Shown here: positions 51,748 to 60,841 of the stretch, one piece after another
Layout of the letters: each line of letters opens with the position of its first letter
Numbering within the stretch: the stretch's first letter is position 1
NCBI RefSeq assembly: GCF_030646015.1
Contig: NZ_JAUSLT010000101.1
Coordinates: 1 to 64,000, forward strand
Reading direction: 5' to 3'
Length of the DNA: 64,000 nt
Source: Bradyrhizobium sp.
Lineage (GTDB): Bacteria; Pseudomonadota; Alphaproteobacteria; Rhizobiales; Xanthobacteraceae
The notes under the pieces: model-generated
What the model was told of the DNA's origin: nothing
Seen by the model: only the letters and a program-made list of their open reading frames with translations
Database searches by the model: none
Made by a program: the position numbers and the translations under genes

Positions 51748-53607
51748 ATGGATGGGCTGAACTCGACATTCGCGTGGGGAAACGTATCCGAGAATTTCGC
51801 GCTGTTTCGAACGCTCAGTTCCGAACAGCGGCGGAAGGCTGTTCGCGCGATGGTGCGCCGGGATCTGGTGCGCGGCCAGCTGCTGGTGGCGCAGGGCGAG
51901 CCTTCGGATGCCCTGTTCATCGTGCTGCATGGCGCGCTCGCGGTCCGCAAATCGGGCGATACCGCTGTCATCGCCGAGCTTCGCGCCGGCGAGCTGGTGG
52001 GTGAAATCGGCTTCTTCGCCAATGTGCCGCGCACCGCCGATGTGATTGCGATCCGCGACACCAGCGTGCTGGTGCTGACGCGCGCCGCCTATCACGAGCT
52101 GGCCGAACACACCCCGGCCATCGTCGAAGCGGTGCTCGCAGCACTGGCGCTGCGCTTCGCCCGGGAGACGGCGCGCCTCACTCCGATGCGCGCTTCGCCG
52201 GCGGCGCGAACGGTGGCGCTGATCCAGGGCGGATATGAGCCTGTTCCGGAAGCTTTCGAACGCCGCCTGCGCATCGGCCTTGCGGCGACCAATGCCGAGA
52301 TCGTCGATCCCGTCCGCCTCGAGACCATGTTTCCCGGCCGGGCACTGGATTCGCCTGAAGTTACCGACTGGCTCAACAAGATCGAGCAGACCGCGCCGCT
52401 GGTGGTCTATCTCGGCGGTCGCGACGATTCAGTCTGGACCCGCAAGGCCATTCGCCAGGCCGACCTGGTGGTGTTCGTCACGCATGGCAAGGCGCCCGCC
52501 GCCGGTGTGCTGACCGAGGTCGAGACTTTCGCCTGCAAGATTCATCCCGCTTCGGCGCGCCGCCTGGTTCGCATTCACGAGCGGCGCAGCGGCGAGGTCA
52601 GCGGCACCGCGGCCTGGCTCGCCCGCCTGCCGTGCTTCATGAACCACCATGTCGCGCTGGAGGATCAGGCCGATATCGACAGCCTGATCCGCTTCATGTC
52701 CGGACGCGCGCTCGGCTTCGTCGCGGCCGGCGGCGGCGCCTTCGGATCGGCACATGTCGGTATCTACCGGGCTTTCCGCGAGCGCGGCGTCGTGTTCGAT
52801 ATCTTCGTCGGCACCAGCGTCGGCTCGGCGATGGCGGCGGGTTTCGCCAAGAATCACGAGGCCGATCATCTCGAGCGCGGCACCCACGAGATCTTCGTGA
52901 AAAGCCGCAGCTTCCGGCGGCCGACCTGGCCGCGTTATGCCCTGCTGGATCACAAGGCGTTCGATCGCGCGCTGGCCGATCAATACGGCGGCCAGTGCCG
53001 GATCGAGGATTGCTGGCGGCCGTTCGCGGCGGTCGCGACCAACCTCTCCACCCATAATCTCGAATTGATCCGGTCGGGGCTGCTCTGGCACGCGGTGCGC
53101 GCCTCCAGCGCGATCCCTGGGTTGTTGCCGCCGTTCTACACGCCGGAGGGGGCGATGCTGGTCGATGGCTGCCTGATCGACAATGTTCCGCTGGCGCAGA
53201 TGCATCAGCTGAAGAGCGGCCCCAACCTGGTGGTGCATTTCGGCGATCCCGCGGACGAGATGTTCGATGTCGACTACGCCGAACTGCCCGGCCGGTTCGA
53301 ACTCGCCTTGGCGATGCTGACGCCGTTCCGCAAGAAGCTGCTGCCGGCGGCGCCGAGCGCGGTCAATGTGCTGTGGCGAAGCCTGGTGGCGCATCAGCGC
53401 TACGATACGCTGCCGACCGCGCCGCACGATCATGTGATGCGGCCGCCGGTTTCGTCCGAGATCGGCGTCACCGAGTTCGAGCGCCACACCGAGATTTACG
53501 ATGCGTCCTATCTCTGGGCCCGCGAGGCCATCGCGGTGCTGGAAGCGGAAGGCAATGCGGCGATCGCCGCCATCCTCGCCACCGCCAATACGCCAACTGC
53601 GCGATGA
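51748..53607 (+). CDS. cyclic-nucleotide-domain patatin-like phospholipase
   Basis: The 619-residue protein has an N-terminal cNMP-binding roll (about 15-135; GQLLVAQGEPSDALFIVLHG; GELVGEIGFFANVPRTAD) and a middle region (150-305) that reads like a P-loop-free partition-type domain. A patatin domain (315-500) has the oxyanion glycines in AAGGGAFGSAHVG, the nucleophile Ser in FVGTSVGSAMAAG and the aspartate in LVDGCLIDNVPL. This is the NTE-like arrangement. It should hydrolyse phospholipids near membranes, regulated by the nucleotide domain. The ATG is preferred over the TTG at 51718. Confidence 0.9.
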   Translation: MDGLNSTFAWGNVSENFALFRTLSSEQRRKAVRAMVRRDLVRGQLLVAQGEPSDALFIVLHGALAVRKSGDTAVIAELRAGELVGEIGFFANVPRTADVIAIRDTSVLVLTRAAYHELAEHTPAIVEAVLAALALRFARETARLTPMRASPAARTVALIQGGYEPVPEAFERRLRIGLAATNAEIVDPVRLETMFPGRALDSPEVTDWLNKIEQTAPLVVYLGGRDDSVWTRKAIRQADLVVFVTHGKAPAAGVLTEVETFACKIHPASARRLVRIHERRSGEVSGTAAWLARLPCFMNHHVALEDQADIDSLIRFMSGRALGFVAAGGGAFGSAHVGIYRAFRERGVVFDIFVGTSVGSAMAAGFAKNHEADHLERGTHEIFVKSRSFRRPTWPRYALLDHKAFDRALADQYGGQCRIEDCWRPFAAVATNLSTHNLELIRSGLLWHAVRASSAIPGLLPPFYTPEGAMLVDGCLIDNVPLAQMHQLKSGPNLVVHFGDPADEMFDVDYAELPGRFELALAMLTPFRKKLLPAAPSAVNVLWRSLVAHQRYDTLPTAPHDHVMRPPVSSEIGVTEFERHTEIYDASYLWAREAIAVLEAEGNAAIAAILATANTPTAR

Positions 53608-53628
53608 CATCCGGTTGGCATACTGCGC

Positions 53629-54387
53629 TCAGGCTCCGGAGCCGCCGTCACCGAAGCGTCGCCGGTAGGCATCGATATAGGCCCGCACCGCGGGCTTGAG
53701 GTGGCGGCGCGTCAGCTTGATCAGGTCGTCGCGTCGCGAATTTCGCAGCGCCTTGATCATGGCGATATGATCGCGGTGGGAGTCGTTCAGCGCCTCCGGC
53801 TTGGCATGCGCATAGGATCGGATGCCGGAGACCTTCTGCGCCAGATATTCGATGGTTTCGATCAGGCTGGTGTTGCCGCACAGGCCGAACAACGCGCGGT
53901 GGAACCGGACATTGCTGTGGAACACCGCCAGCAGGTCGCCGGCATCGACGGCCTTGCCGTGCTCGAGCTGGATCGCCTCCAGCCTGGCGAGATCCGCGTC
54001 CGGCACCGGAAACGGCAGGATGCGCACCGCCATGACCTCGAGTTCCTCGCGCACGTCGTAAATCTCCTCGACCTCCCGCGGCTTCAGGTCGCGCACGATC
54101 GCGCCGCGGTTCGGGATCCGCTCGACGATGCCCATTTTCTCCAGCTCGAACAGCGCCAGCCGGACGTCGCCGCGGTGGGTATCGAAATCCGCGCAGAGGT
54201 CCTGCTCGACCAGCCGCTCGCGCGGGTGCCGGCGGCCGAGCACGATGTCTTCCTCGAGCTTGCGGACGATCAGGTCGGCGATCGACGGCTGGCGCGATTG
54301 GGGCTCGGTCACCGCGGGTGACACGCCGGGGGAATTCGCCGCGTCCCTGCGGGACGCCGGTTTGCTGGAAATACGAGCGGTCACCAT
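53629..54387 (-). CDS. GntR/FCD family transcriptional regulator
   Basis: The 252-residue protein has a GntR winged helix (IADLIVRKLEEDIVLGRRHP, LVEQDLCADFDTHRGDVRLA, IVERIPNRGAIVRDL; about 35-105) and a C-terminal FCD domain (120-245) with the metal-binding histidine pattern (FHRALFGLCG; SHRDHIAMIKAL). Such regulators bind small organic acids. It is divergent from a TRAP transporter, and operator-like palindromes lie between them. It probably controls that transporter and itself. Confidence 0.9.
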   Translation of the reverse strand: MVTARISSKPASRRDAANSPGVSPAVTEPQSRQPSIADLIVRKLEEDIVLGRRHPRERLVEQDLCADFDTHRGDVRLALFELEKMGIVERIPNRGAIVRDLKPREVEEIYDVREELEVMAVRILPFPVPDADLARLEAIQLEHGKAVDAGDLLAVFHSNVRFHRALFGLCGNTSLIETIEYLAQKVSGIRSYAHAKPEALNDSHRDHIAMIKALRNSRRDDLIKLTRRHLKPAVRAYIDAYRRRFGDGGSGA

Positions 54388-54407
54388 GGCCGCAATCTGC
54401 CATCAGT

Positions 54408-54448
54408 CCAAATAGTATACAATCTAAAAAACTATCTTGTGTACAACG
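54408..54448. promoter_or_regulatory. putative GntR operators between regulator and TRAP operon
   Basis: TTGTGTACAA at 54437-54446 is a perfect-type palindrome of the GntR/FCD kind. A related TAGTATACAA occurs at 54413-54422, 24 bases away. Both lie just upstream of the divergent genes. Site assignment is from form and position only. Confidence 0.5.
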
Positions 54449-54533
54449 GAAGGGCGGTTGATACTGCCGCCGCCGGGCAGGTGTCCGGCGAACCACCAGT
54501 CCGCAAAAGCGGCGACAGCAGGGGAGGAATTCA

Positions 54534-55541
54534 ATGTCCGTTTCACGGTATCTGCCGCTCGCGCGCGGCATTCTGCTCGGCGCCGCGCTGGCGATGGCCT
54601 CGACGGCCGCGCACGCGCAGAAGCGCGAATTCTCGTTCGCCTATGACCAGCCGAAGAACAGCGGTTACGGCATCGGCGCCGAAATGTTCAACAAGAAGCT
54701 GGGCGAACTCAGCAAGGGCACGCTTTCGATCAACCAGTATCCCGGCGCCCAGCTCGGCACCGAGGCGCAGACGCTGCAAAAGGTGCAGACCGGCGACATC
54801 GACTTCGTGATGCTGTCGACCGCCAACGCCTCGACCGCGCAGCCGGAGTCTGGCGTATTCTCGCTTCACTTCATCTTCCGCGACGAAGCCCACGCCATCA
54901 AGGTGCTGGCCGATCCCGCCGTGATCGCGGCGATGAAGGAGCTGTACGCGGCCAAGATGAAGGGCGCGCACATGCTCGGGCTGGGATCGCAGGGCCTGCG
55001 GCACATGTACGGCAAGAAGGCGGTCGAGAAGGTCGCCGACATCAAGGGCGTCAAGGTTCGCGTGCAGGCGACCGTCACCGAGGACACGCTGTTTCCGGCC
55101 TATGGCGCCCAGGTCGTGCACATGCCGTTCGGCGAGGTCTACACCTCGCTGCAGACCGGCGTCGTTGACATGGCCGAAAACGGCATCAACAACTACCTCG
55201 TCAACAAGCATTACGAACCCGCGCCGGTGCTCTCGCTCACCGAACACGAAGCCAACAATGCCGCGCTGTTCGTCAGCGACAAGGTGTGGAGCAGCCTCAC
55301 CGACGAGCAGAAGAAATGGGTGCAGGCGGCCGCCGACGAGGTCAGCCGCAACGAGCCGGCCGCGGCCTTCAAGCTCGAGCACGAAGCGCAGGCCAAGCTC
55401 GAGAAGATCGGCGTCAAGGTCGTCAAGACCGTCGACAAGTCAGGCTTCGCGCAGATCAGCAAGCCGATCCAGGACAAGCTGGCGTCCGACCTCGGTCCCA
55501 ACGCCGTCAAGGTCCTCGGGCTGGTGCGCAACGTCAAATAG
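54534..55541 (+). CDS. dctP: TRAP transporter periplasmic solute-binding protein DctP
   Basis: The 335-residue protein has a signal peptide (GILLGAALAMASTAAHAQ) and the DctP pattern: FNKKLGELSKGTLSINQYPG, GAQLGTEAQTLQKVQTGDID, and the carboxylate-binding arginine region KGVKVRVQATV. MPFGEVYTSLQTGVVDMAEN follows. It binds an organic acid, probably a carboxylate, in the periplasm and delivers it to DctQM. GGGAGGAA precedes the ATG. A strong stem-loop follows its stop. First gene of the operon. Confidence 0.93.
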   Translation: MSVSRYLPLARGILLGAALAMASTAAHAQKREFSFAYDQPKNSGYGIGAEMFNKKLGELSKGTLSINQYPGAQLGTEAQTLQKVQTGDIDFVMLSTANASTAQPESGVFSLHFIFRDEAHAIKVLADPAVIAAMKELYAAKMKGAHMLGLGSQGLRHMYGKKAVEKVADIKGVKVRVQATVTEDTLFPAYGAQVVHMPFGEVYTSLQTGVVDMAENGINNYLVNKHYEPAPVLSLTEHEANNAALFVSDKVWSSLTDEQKKWVQAAADEVSRNEPAAAFKLEHEAQAKLEKIGVKVVKTVDKSGFAQISKPIQDKLASDLGPNAVKVLGLVRNVK

Positions 55542-55553
55542 GCAGCGCGTTGA

Positions 55554-55585
55554 CGAAGCAGGGAGCGAGGTCGCTCCCTGCTTCG
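55554..55585 (+). promoter_or_regulatory. intercistronic stem-loop between dctP and dctQ
   Basis: CGAAGCAGGGAGCGA (55554-55568) and TCGCTCCCTGCTTCG (55571-55585) form a perfect 15-bp inverted repeat with a 2-base centre. No T-run follows, so full termination is unlikely. Such hairpins protect the upstream message and lower downstream expression, so that the binding protein is made in excess. Confidence 0.7.
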
Positions 55586-55617
55586 CTGTCCCCGAAATCC
55601 GGATTTGAGAAGAGATC

Positions 55618-56166
55618 ATGCGCGGGTTCAATAGCCTCGTCCTGGAGGAGCAGCGGTACCTGAAGTGGCGCGCGCTCGACTGGCTCGAACAGGTCCTGAT
55701 GATTCTGTGTGGCGTCGCCATCACCGGGTTTTCCGTGCTGGTGATGTGTGACGTCGTCACCCGCACCATCGGTCATCCCTGGCTCTGGCTCCAGGAGGCG
55801 ACCATGACCTTCTTCATCTACGGCATCTTCATCGGCGTCGGCGCGGCGACGCGGCGCAACGACCACCTCTATCTCGCGGTACTGGCGGAATCGCTGACCG
55901 GCAACAAGCGGCTGTTCTTCGAGATGTTCAACCGGCTGGTCGTGCTCGGCGTCGCCTTCTGCATGATCTATTTCGGCTATCTCAATTTTCTCGACGGCTT
56001 CAAGAGCCTGCGCATGCCGTCGATGACGCCGCTGTCGAGCCTGTATGCGGCCATTCCGCTCTGCGGCGTGCTGGTCTCCATTTTCATTATCGAGCAGATG
56101 GTCAACGGCTGGAAACACGGCTTCGTCGGCACCACGCACGCCGACGAGAAGAGGAAAGCGCTGTGA
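55618..56166 (+). CDS. dctQ: TRAP transporter small membrane subunit DctQ
   Basis: The 182-residue protein has four predicted membrane helices. The first contains VLMILCGVAITGFSVLVMCD, the second has TMTFFIYGIFIGVGAATRRN, and the last contains LYAAIPLCGVLVSIFIIEQM. It matches the DctQ family in length and layout. It partners with DctM in a sodium-coupled transporter. Its stop overlaps the GTG start of dctM. Confidence 0.9.
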   Translation: MRGFNSLVLEEQRYLKWRALDWLEQVLMILCGVAITGFSVLVMCDVVTRTIGHPWLWLQEATMTFFIYGIFIGVGAATRRNDHLYLAVLAESLTGNKRLFFEMFNRLVVLGVAFCMIYFGYLNFLDGFKSLRMPSMTPLSSLYAAIPLCGVLVSIFIIEQMVNGWKHGFVGTTHADEKRKAL

Positions 56167-57503
56167 CGGCCAATGGCGGGCTCATCTTCCTGATGGGATT
56201 TCTGTTCCTGTTCCTCGGCTATATGGGCGTGCCGGTGGCATTTGCGCTGATCGCGTCCGTGCTGGTGGTGACGGCGCTCACCCCGGTCAGCCTCGCCTCG
56301 ATGATGGCGCAGCTCTTCAACGGCATGGACACCGAAGCCCTGCTGGCGGTGCCGTTCTTCCTGCTGGTCGGCGATCTCATGACCTCGGCCAACGTCACCA
56401 GCCGCATGATCACGCTGTCGCAAACCATGGTCGGGCATTTTCGCGGCGGCCTGGCCCAGGTGGTGACGATCTTCAGCATGTTCTTCGCCGGCATTTCCGG
56501 TTCGTCCGCCGCCGATGTCGCCATCCTGTCGCGCACGCTGGCGCCGGAGATGAAGCGGGAAGGCTATGACCTCGCCTTCACGGCGGCGCTGATCGCTTCC
56601 GCCTCCACCATGGCCAACCTGATTCCGCCCAGCATCATGGCGGTGGTGTACGGCGCGACCGGCAACGTCTCGATCGGCGGACTGTTCCTCGGCGGCGTCG
56701 TGCCGGGCGTGTTTGTCGGCATCGGGCTGATGATCTACAGCCATTTCTTCGGGCCGGTCGGCCTCAGGCACAAGCGGGCGACGTTCGGCAGGTTCGCAAC
56801 CGCCACCAAGGAAGCGGCGATACCGCTGATGATCCCGCTGATCATCATGGGCGGCATCCTCACCGGCCAGTTCACCCCGACCGAGGCCGGCATCATCGCC
56901 GTGGCCTACATCCTGTTCGTGGCGATCCCGCTGCTCAATCCCGGCCATATCAGGTATTTGCCGCGCGACATGGCGCTGACCGGGCTGCTCTATTCCATTC
57001 CGCTGATCACCATCGGCGCCGCATCGGTGTTCGGCTGGATGCTGGCCTATCTGCGCGGGCCGGCGGTGGTGTCGGGCTGGATATCGTCGGCGGCCGGCGG
57101 CGATCCCTTCATGATCATGCTGCTGCTGGTCGTGCTTTTCGTCATCGTCGGCGACTTCATCGACGCGATACCCGCCATCATCATCTTCATGCCGATCATC
57201 ACCGACCTCACCCAGAGCACCGATATCAATCCGGTACACATGGGCGTCGTCATCATCGTCACGCTGGCGTTCGGGCTGATCACACCGCCTTACGGGCTGG
57301 CACTGCTGATGGCCTCGAAATTCGTCGGGGTGCGCTTCGGCAAGGCGATGTTCGCGTCGCTGCCGATCTACTTCGTGTTCCTGGGCGCGATCGCGTTCTG
57401 CATCTTCTTTCCCGAAGTGGTGCTGTGGCTGCCCAAGCACCTGCTGCCGGAATCGGTCGGCTGCTTCAAGAATCCGAGCGGCACCGGCTATATCTGCCCC
57501 TGA
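56163..57503 (+). CDS. dctM: TRAP transporter large membrane subunit DctM
   Basis: The 446-residue protein has about 11-12 membrane helices and the family marks GYMGVPVAFALIASV, EALLAVPFFLLVGDLMTSAN, GGLAQVVTIFSMFFAGISGS, SSAADVAILSRTLAPEMKRE and IPPSIMAVVYGATGNVSIGG. The GTG start overlaps the dctQ stop (GTGA). No anomaly is seen. It is the ion-coupled translocation subunit. Confidence 0.93.
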   Translation: MTANGGLIFLMGFLFLFLGYMGVPVAFALIASVLVVTALTPVSLASMMAQLFNGMDTEALLAVPFFLLVGDLMTSANVTSRMITLSQTMVGHFRGGLAQVVTIFSMFFAGISGSSAADVAILSRTLAPEMKREGYDLAFTAALIASASTMANLIPPSIMAVVYGATGNVSIGGLFLGGVVPGVFVGIGLMIYSHFFGPVGLRHKRATFGRFATATKEAAIPLMIPLIIMGGILTGQFTPTEAGIIAVAYILFVAIPLLNPGHIRYLPRDMALTGLLYSIPLITIGAASVFGWMLAYLRGPAVVSGWISSAAGGDPFMIMLLLVVLFVIVGDFIDAIPAIIIFMPIITDLTQSTDINPVHMGVVIIVTLAFGLITPPYGLALLMASKFVGVRFGKAMFASLPIYFVFLGAIAFCIFFPEVVLWLPKHLLPESVGCFKNPSGTGYICP

Positions 57504-57644
57504 AACCGGCAGGGCGAGCCGGCAGCGGTCCTGCAAAGGGCTGAACGAGGCGTTTCGTTGCGCCATATCAATGCCCGGCGGCTGTTTTGCCGGCATTTTA
57601 TCTCATCGCGGAATGGTCACCGGTCGACGAAAGGCTCGAACGGC

Positions 57645-58733
57645 GTGTATCTGCAATGGCTGATCGATCTGGCTGGCGATGCAGTGGTTCTTGCCGCAGG
57701 CGGGCTGCTGATCGGAATGCTGTTCGGCGCATGCGCGCAGTCGAGCAAATTCTGCCTGCGATCCGCCGTGATCGAGTTCTCCCATGCGCTGCCCGGCTCG
57801 AAATTCGCGATCTGACTGCTGGTGTTTTCTGCCGCCGTTGCCGCCACCAACGCGCTCATCGCCTTCGGCTGGCTTGACGTCAGCGGCTCCCGCCAGCTCG
57901 CCGCGCGAGGCAGCCTTTCCGGCAGCCTGATCGGCGGCTTGATGTTCGGCGCCGGAATGATCCTGGCGCGCGGTTGCGCCAGCCGGCTCCTGGTTCTGTC
58001 GGCGACCGGGAATCTTCGAGCGCTGATTTCCGGGCTCGTTCTCACCATCGTCGGCCAGGCCTCGCTGCGAGGGGTGCTGGCGCCGGTCCGGGAGGCGCTG
58101 TCCGAATTATGGACCGTGCAGGGCGGCCCGTCGCGCAACCTGCTCGCATTCGTGGACGCCGGCGCCGTGACGGGCATGTTGCTCGGCATGCTCGGGCTCG
58201 GCGGCGCGCTGTGGCTGGCGCGGCGTGCCCGCGTCGGCCTTCTTGCTGGCGCCACCGCGATCGGTGTCGGCGTTGCGGTGGCCGCCGGCTGGCTGTTTAC
58301 CTTCCGTGTCTCACAATCCTCGTTCAATCTCGTTCAGGTCAAGAGCATCAGTTTCATCGGGCCGTCGGCCGATACGCTGATGGGGCTGATCAATTCTCCA
58401 TCCCTACAGCTGGGATTTGATATCGGCCTCGTTCCCGGCGTGTTCGCCGGTTCGCTGTTTGCCGCGCTGTTGGCGGGCGAATGGAAGATCCAGGGCTTTC
58501 AGGACGGGCCGAGCATGGGCCGCTATTTGTTCGGCGCGGCGCTGATGGGTTTTGGCGGCATGCTGGCCGGCGGCTGTGCCGTCGGCGCGGGAGTCACGGG
58601 CGGGGCGATCTTTGCCCTGACATCCTGGGTCGCGCTCACCGCCATGTGGGGCGGCGCCCTGCTGACGAACTATCTGGTGGATGAACGGCGTGTCCGTTGG
58701 GCCGATCCGCGCCGGACGGTCAGCGTCTCCTGA
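57645..58733 (+). pseudogene. YeeE/YedE-family (sulphur transport-like) gene with in-frame stop
   Basis: An upstream segment (from 57645, GTG, or longer from 57558) reads LIGMLFGACAQSSKFCLRSA and ends at a TGA at 57813-57815. The same frame continues as LLVFSAAVAATNALIAFG to 58733 with FGAGMILARGCASRLLVLSA and MLAGGCAVGAGVTGGAIFAL. These are the two conserved cysteine-bearing repeats of YeeE/YedE-type membrane proteins. A TGG-to-TGA change (expected tryptophan) explains the break. The second part could restart at 57822 but would lack the first cysteine repeat. Confidence 0.8.
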
Positions 58734-58859
58734 TGGATTTCGGACCGATCGATCGGCCATGGTCCGTGAAGGCGATACCCGATTGTTCCGCGGGAGCCAG
58801 CCTGTAAACTGCTCCCTGAGAAAACAGCGCGGCGAAGCCGCCTTCAGGGAGAAAATTGC

Positions 58860-59939
58860 ATGCGTCCGCTCGAATTCGGCTGGTACCTGCCCACGCACGG
58901 CGACACCACGGCCTATGGCGTGCCGGAGGCCCAGGTGCCGGGATCGCCCGAATTGTGCGACCGCGTGGTGCAGGCCGCCGAGGCCGCGGGCTTTGAATAT
59001 CTGCTGATCCCGGTCGGCTCGGTGTGCTGGGAGGCCTGGATCACCGGCGCCTTCATGGCGGCGCGGTCGTCCAAGATCAAGCCGCTGATCGCGGCGCGGC
59101 CCGGCTACATCAATCCGGTGCTGCTGGCCAAGATGATCTCGACCTTCGACCAGATGTCCGGCGGGCGCATCTGCATCAACCTGATCGCCGGCCAGAACGA
59201 AAGCGAAGTCGAGGGCGAGGGCGTGCGCTACGCCAAGGAGGAGCGCTACGCGCTGATGGAGGAGGAAGTTTCTATCCTGAAGGCGCTGTGGACCACCCGC
59301 GGCCCGGTGCATTTCGAGGGCAAATTCCACACTTTGTCCGGCGCGCATATCAGGCCGCGCCCGCTGCAGCAGCCATTTCCAAAATTCTATCTCGGCGGCG
59401 GCTCACGGCCGGCCTGGGAAATGTCGGCGAAGCATTCCGACGTGCATCTGTTCTGGGGCGACCTGCCGGAGCGCATCGCCGCCAATATCGCGGAGATCAG
59501 GGAATTGGCGCGGGCGCATGGCCGGGAAAAAACCATCGGCTTCGGCATGCGGCTGCAGGTGATCTGCCGCGAAGACGAGGCGGATGCGTGGGAAGCCGCC
59601 GACGCGCTGGTGCGCAATGCCACCGAGCGGCAGAAGCAGGAGATGAAGACGCTCTACAACAAGTCGGAAGCCAACCGGCGCGTGCAGGAACTGGCCCGCG
59701 AGCATGGCGATCTCCTGATGCCGCATTTGTGGACCGGCATCACCAAGGTGCGGCCCGGCGCCGGCATCGCGGTGGTCGGCAATCCCCGGCAATGCGCCGA
59801 GACATTCCAGCAATTCATCGACGCCGGCTGCCATTCATTCTGCCTGTCGGGCTATCTGCACGACGAGGAAGCCGAACGGTTCGGCCGGCTGATCCGCCCC
59901 ATTCTGGCCGAGAACAACCGCGGCCGGCTGGCGGCGTAG
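58860..59939 (+). CDS. LLM-class flavin-dependent oxidoreductase (alkanesulphonate monooxygenase-like)
   Basis: The 359-residue protein has the SsuD-like marks FGWYLPTHGDTTAYG, GFEYLLIPVGSVCWEAWITG, ARPGYINPVLLAKMISTFDQ, SGGRICINLIAGQNESEVEG and FYLGGGSRPAWEMSAKHSDV. It should use reduced flavin and oxygen to oxidise a small organosulphur or related compound. AGGGAGAAA precedes the ATG. The preceding YeeE/YedE-like gene also points to sulphur metabolism, but the two are not overlapping. Confidence 0.88.
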   Translation: MRPLEFGWYLPTHGDTTAYGVPEAQVPGSPELCDRVVQAAEAAGFEYLLIPVGSVCWEAWITGAFMAARSSKIKPLIAARPGYINPVLLAKMISTFDQMSGGRICINLIAGQNESEVEGEGVRYAKEERYALMEEEVSILKALWTTRGPVHFEGKFHTLSGAHIRPRPLQQPFPKFYLGGGSRPAWEMSAKHSDVHLFWGDLPERIAANIAEIRELARAHGREKTIGFGMRLQVICREDEADAWEAADALVRNATERQKQEMKTLYNKSEANRRVQELAREHGDLLMPHLWTGITKVRPGAGIAVVGNPRQCAETFQQFIDAGCHSFCLSGYLHDEEAERFGRLIRPILAENNRGRLAA

Positions 59940-60075
59940 AACGAACAGGGCGCAAGGCCTGGTCGCCTCGACATTGATTCCGGATTATTTCTTCCGGGAA
60001 TGGCCCCGCCGCGTGAACCGGAAAGGTTTGATCGACGTCAAAGCAGCAGCGCAACGTTTGGGGTAACGATATCTC

Positions 60076-60363
60076 ATGCCGTTTTACAGATTTCAGGTCT
60101 GCGATCCGATCACCCCCATCGATGGCCATGGCCACGACGGGGCGGCATTGGGCGACGATATCGATGCCACGCTGTTTGCCGCCGGCATCATTCAACGGCT
60201 TTTCCAGGAGCATCGGGCCGTTCCCAGAAACTGGGCAGTCAGGATTACCCAGGATTCGCGCCCGGTCGGTGTTCTTCCGTTCGAGGCCGGTCTGAAGGTT
60301 CTGGTGAGGCCATGCTGGGCCCACGAGCTGTCGATGATCGAGGCGCCCGAAGCCAGAGTCTAG
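60076..60363 (+). CDS. small hypothetical protein (DUF6894-like start)
   Basis: The 95-residue product begins MPFYRFQVCDPITPIDGHGH and resembles the short DUF6894-type proteins of rhizobia at its start; the rest (AHELSMIEAPEARV) is unlike them. The last codon region is shared with the convergent yccF-like gene: CTAG at 60360-60363 supplies both stop codons. Function unknown. Confidence 0.5.
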   Translation: MPFYRFQVCDPITPIDGHGHDGAALGDDIDATLFAAGIIQRLFQEHRAVPRNWAVRITQDSRPVGVLPFEAGLKVLVRPCWAHELSMIEAPEARV

Positions 60364-60764
60364 GCCGGCACGATCACCTTGCCGATCGGCCAGAGCGCGA
60401 TGCCGGCGAGCTTGATATGCGCCCACGCGAAGGGAATGCCGATGATCGTCACGGCCAGAATGACCGCGGTGACGAGGTGTCCGAGCGCCAGCCACCAGCC
60501 CGCCAGCACCAGCCAGATCAAATTGCCGATCATGCCGAGCGGCCCGGTGCCGATATCGGACTGTCCCGTGACCTCGTCGCGCCGAACCGCCCGGGAGCCG
60601 AACGGCAGCAGGGTATAGACCGCGATATTGAACGCGGCCCTGGCCCAGGGAATGCCGATGATGGTGATGGCCATGACGACGGCGGCGATGATCCAGCCCG
60701 CAGCCATCCACGCGCCGCCGAGCAAGATCCAGAAGATGTTCAGTAGGATGGAAACGGGTTGCAT
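60360..60764 (-). CDS. yccF: YccF-like membrane protein
   Basis: The 134-residue protein has four membrane segments with two similar halves (NIFWILLGGAWMAAGWIIAA...AITIIGIPWARAAF and IWLVLAGWWLALGHLVTAVI...VTIIGIPFAWAH). This duplicated IGIP pattern is the YccF/DUF307 signature. Role unknown in the family. It converges on the small gene to its left with a shared CTAG. Confidence 0.88.
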   Translation of the reverse strand: MQPVSILLNIFWILLGGAWMAAGWIIAAVVMAITIIGIPWARAAFNIAVYTLLPFGSRAVRRDEVTGQSDIGTGPLGMIGNLIWLVLAGWWLALGHLVTAVILAVTIIGIPFAWAHIKLAGIALWPIGKVIVPA

Positions 60765-60841
60765 GCGGTTGCTTCGAAGCTGGAGGGACGGGCGTTTGCC
60801 GATCCTATGACGATCTGCCCGACAATCATATGAATTTGCGG

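Noticed and set aside
52429..53610. 393-codon antisense frame over the patatin gene
   Set aside because: A shadow of a G+C-rich coding strand; the plus-strand gene has full domain evidence.
54543..55382. 279-codon antisense frame over dctP
   Set aside because: Low-complexity shadow frame; dctP has a signal peptide and motifs.
55977..57596. 539-codon antisense frame over dctM
   Set aside because: Low-complexity His/Arg/Asp-rich product; dctM has clear family motifs.
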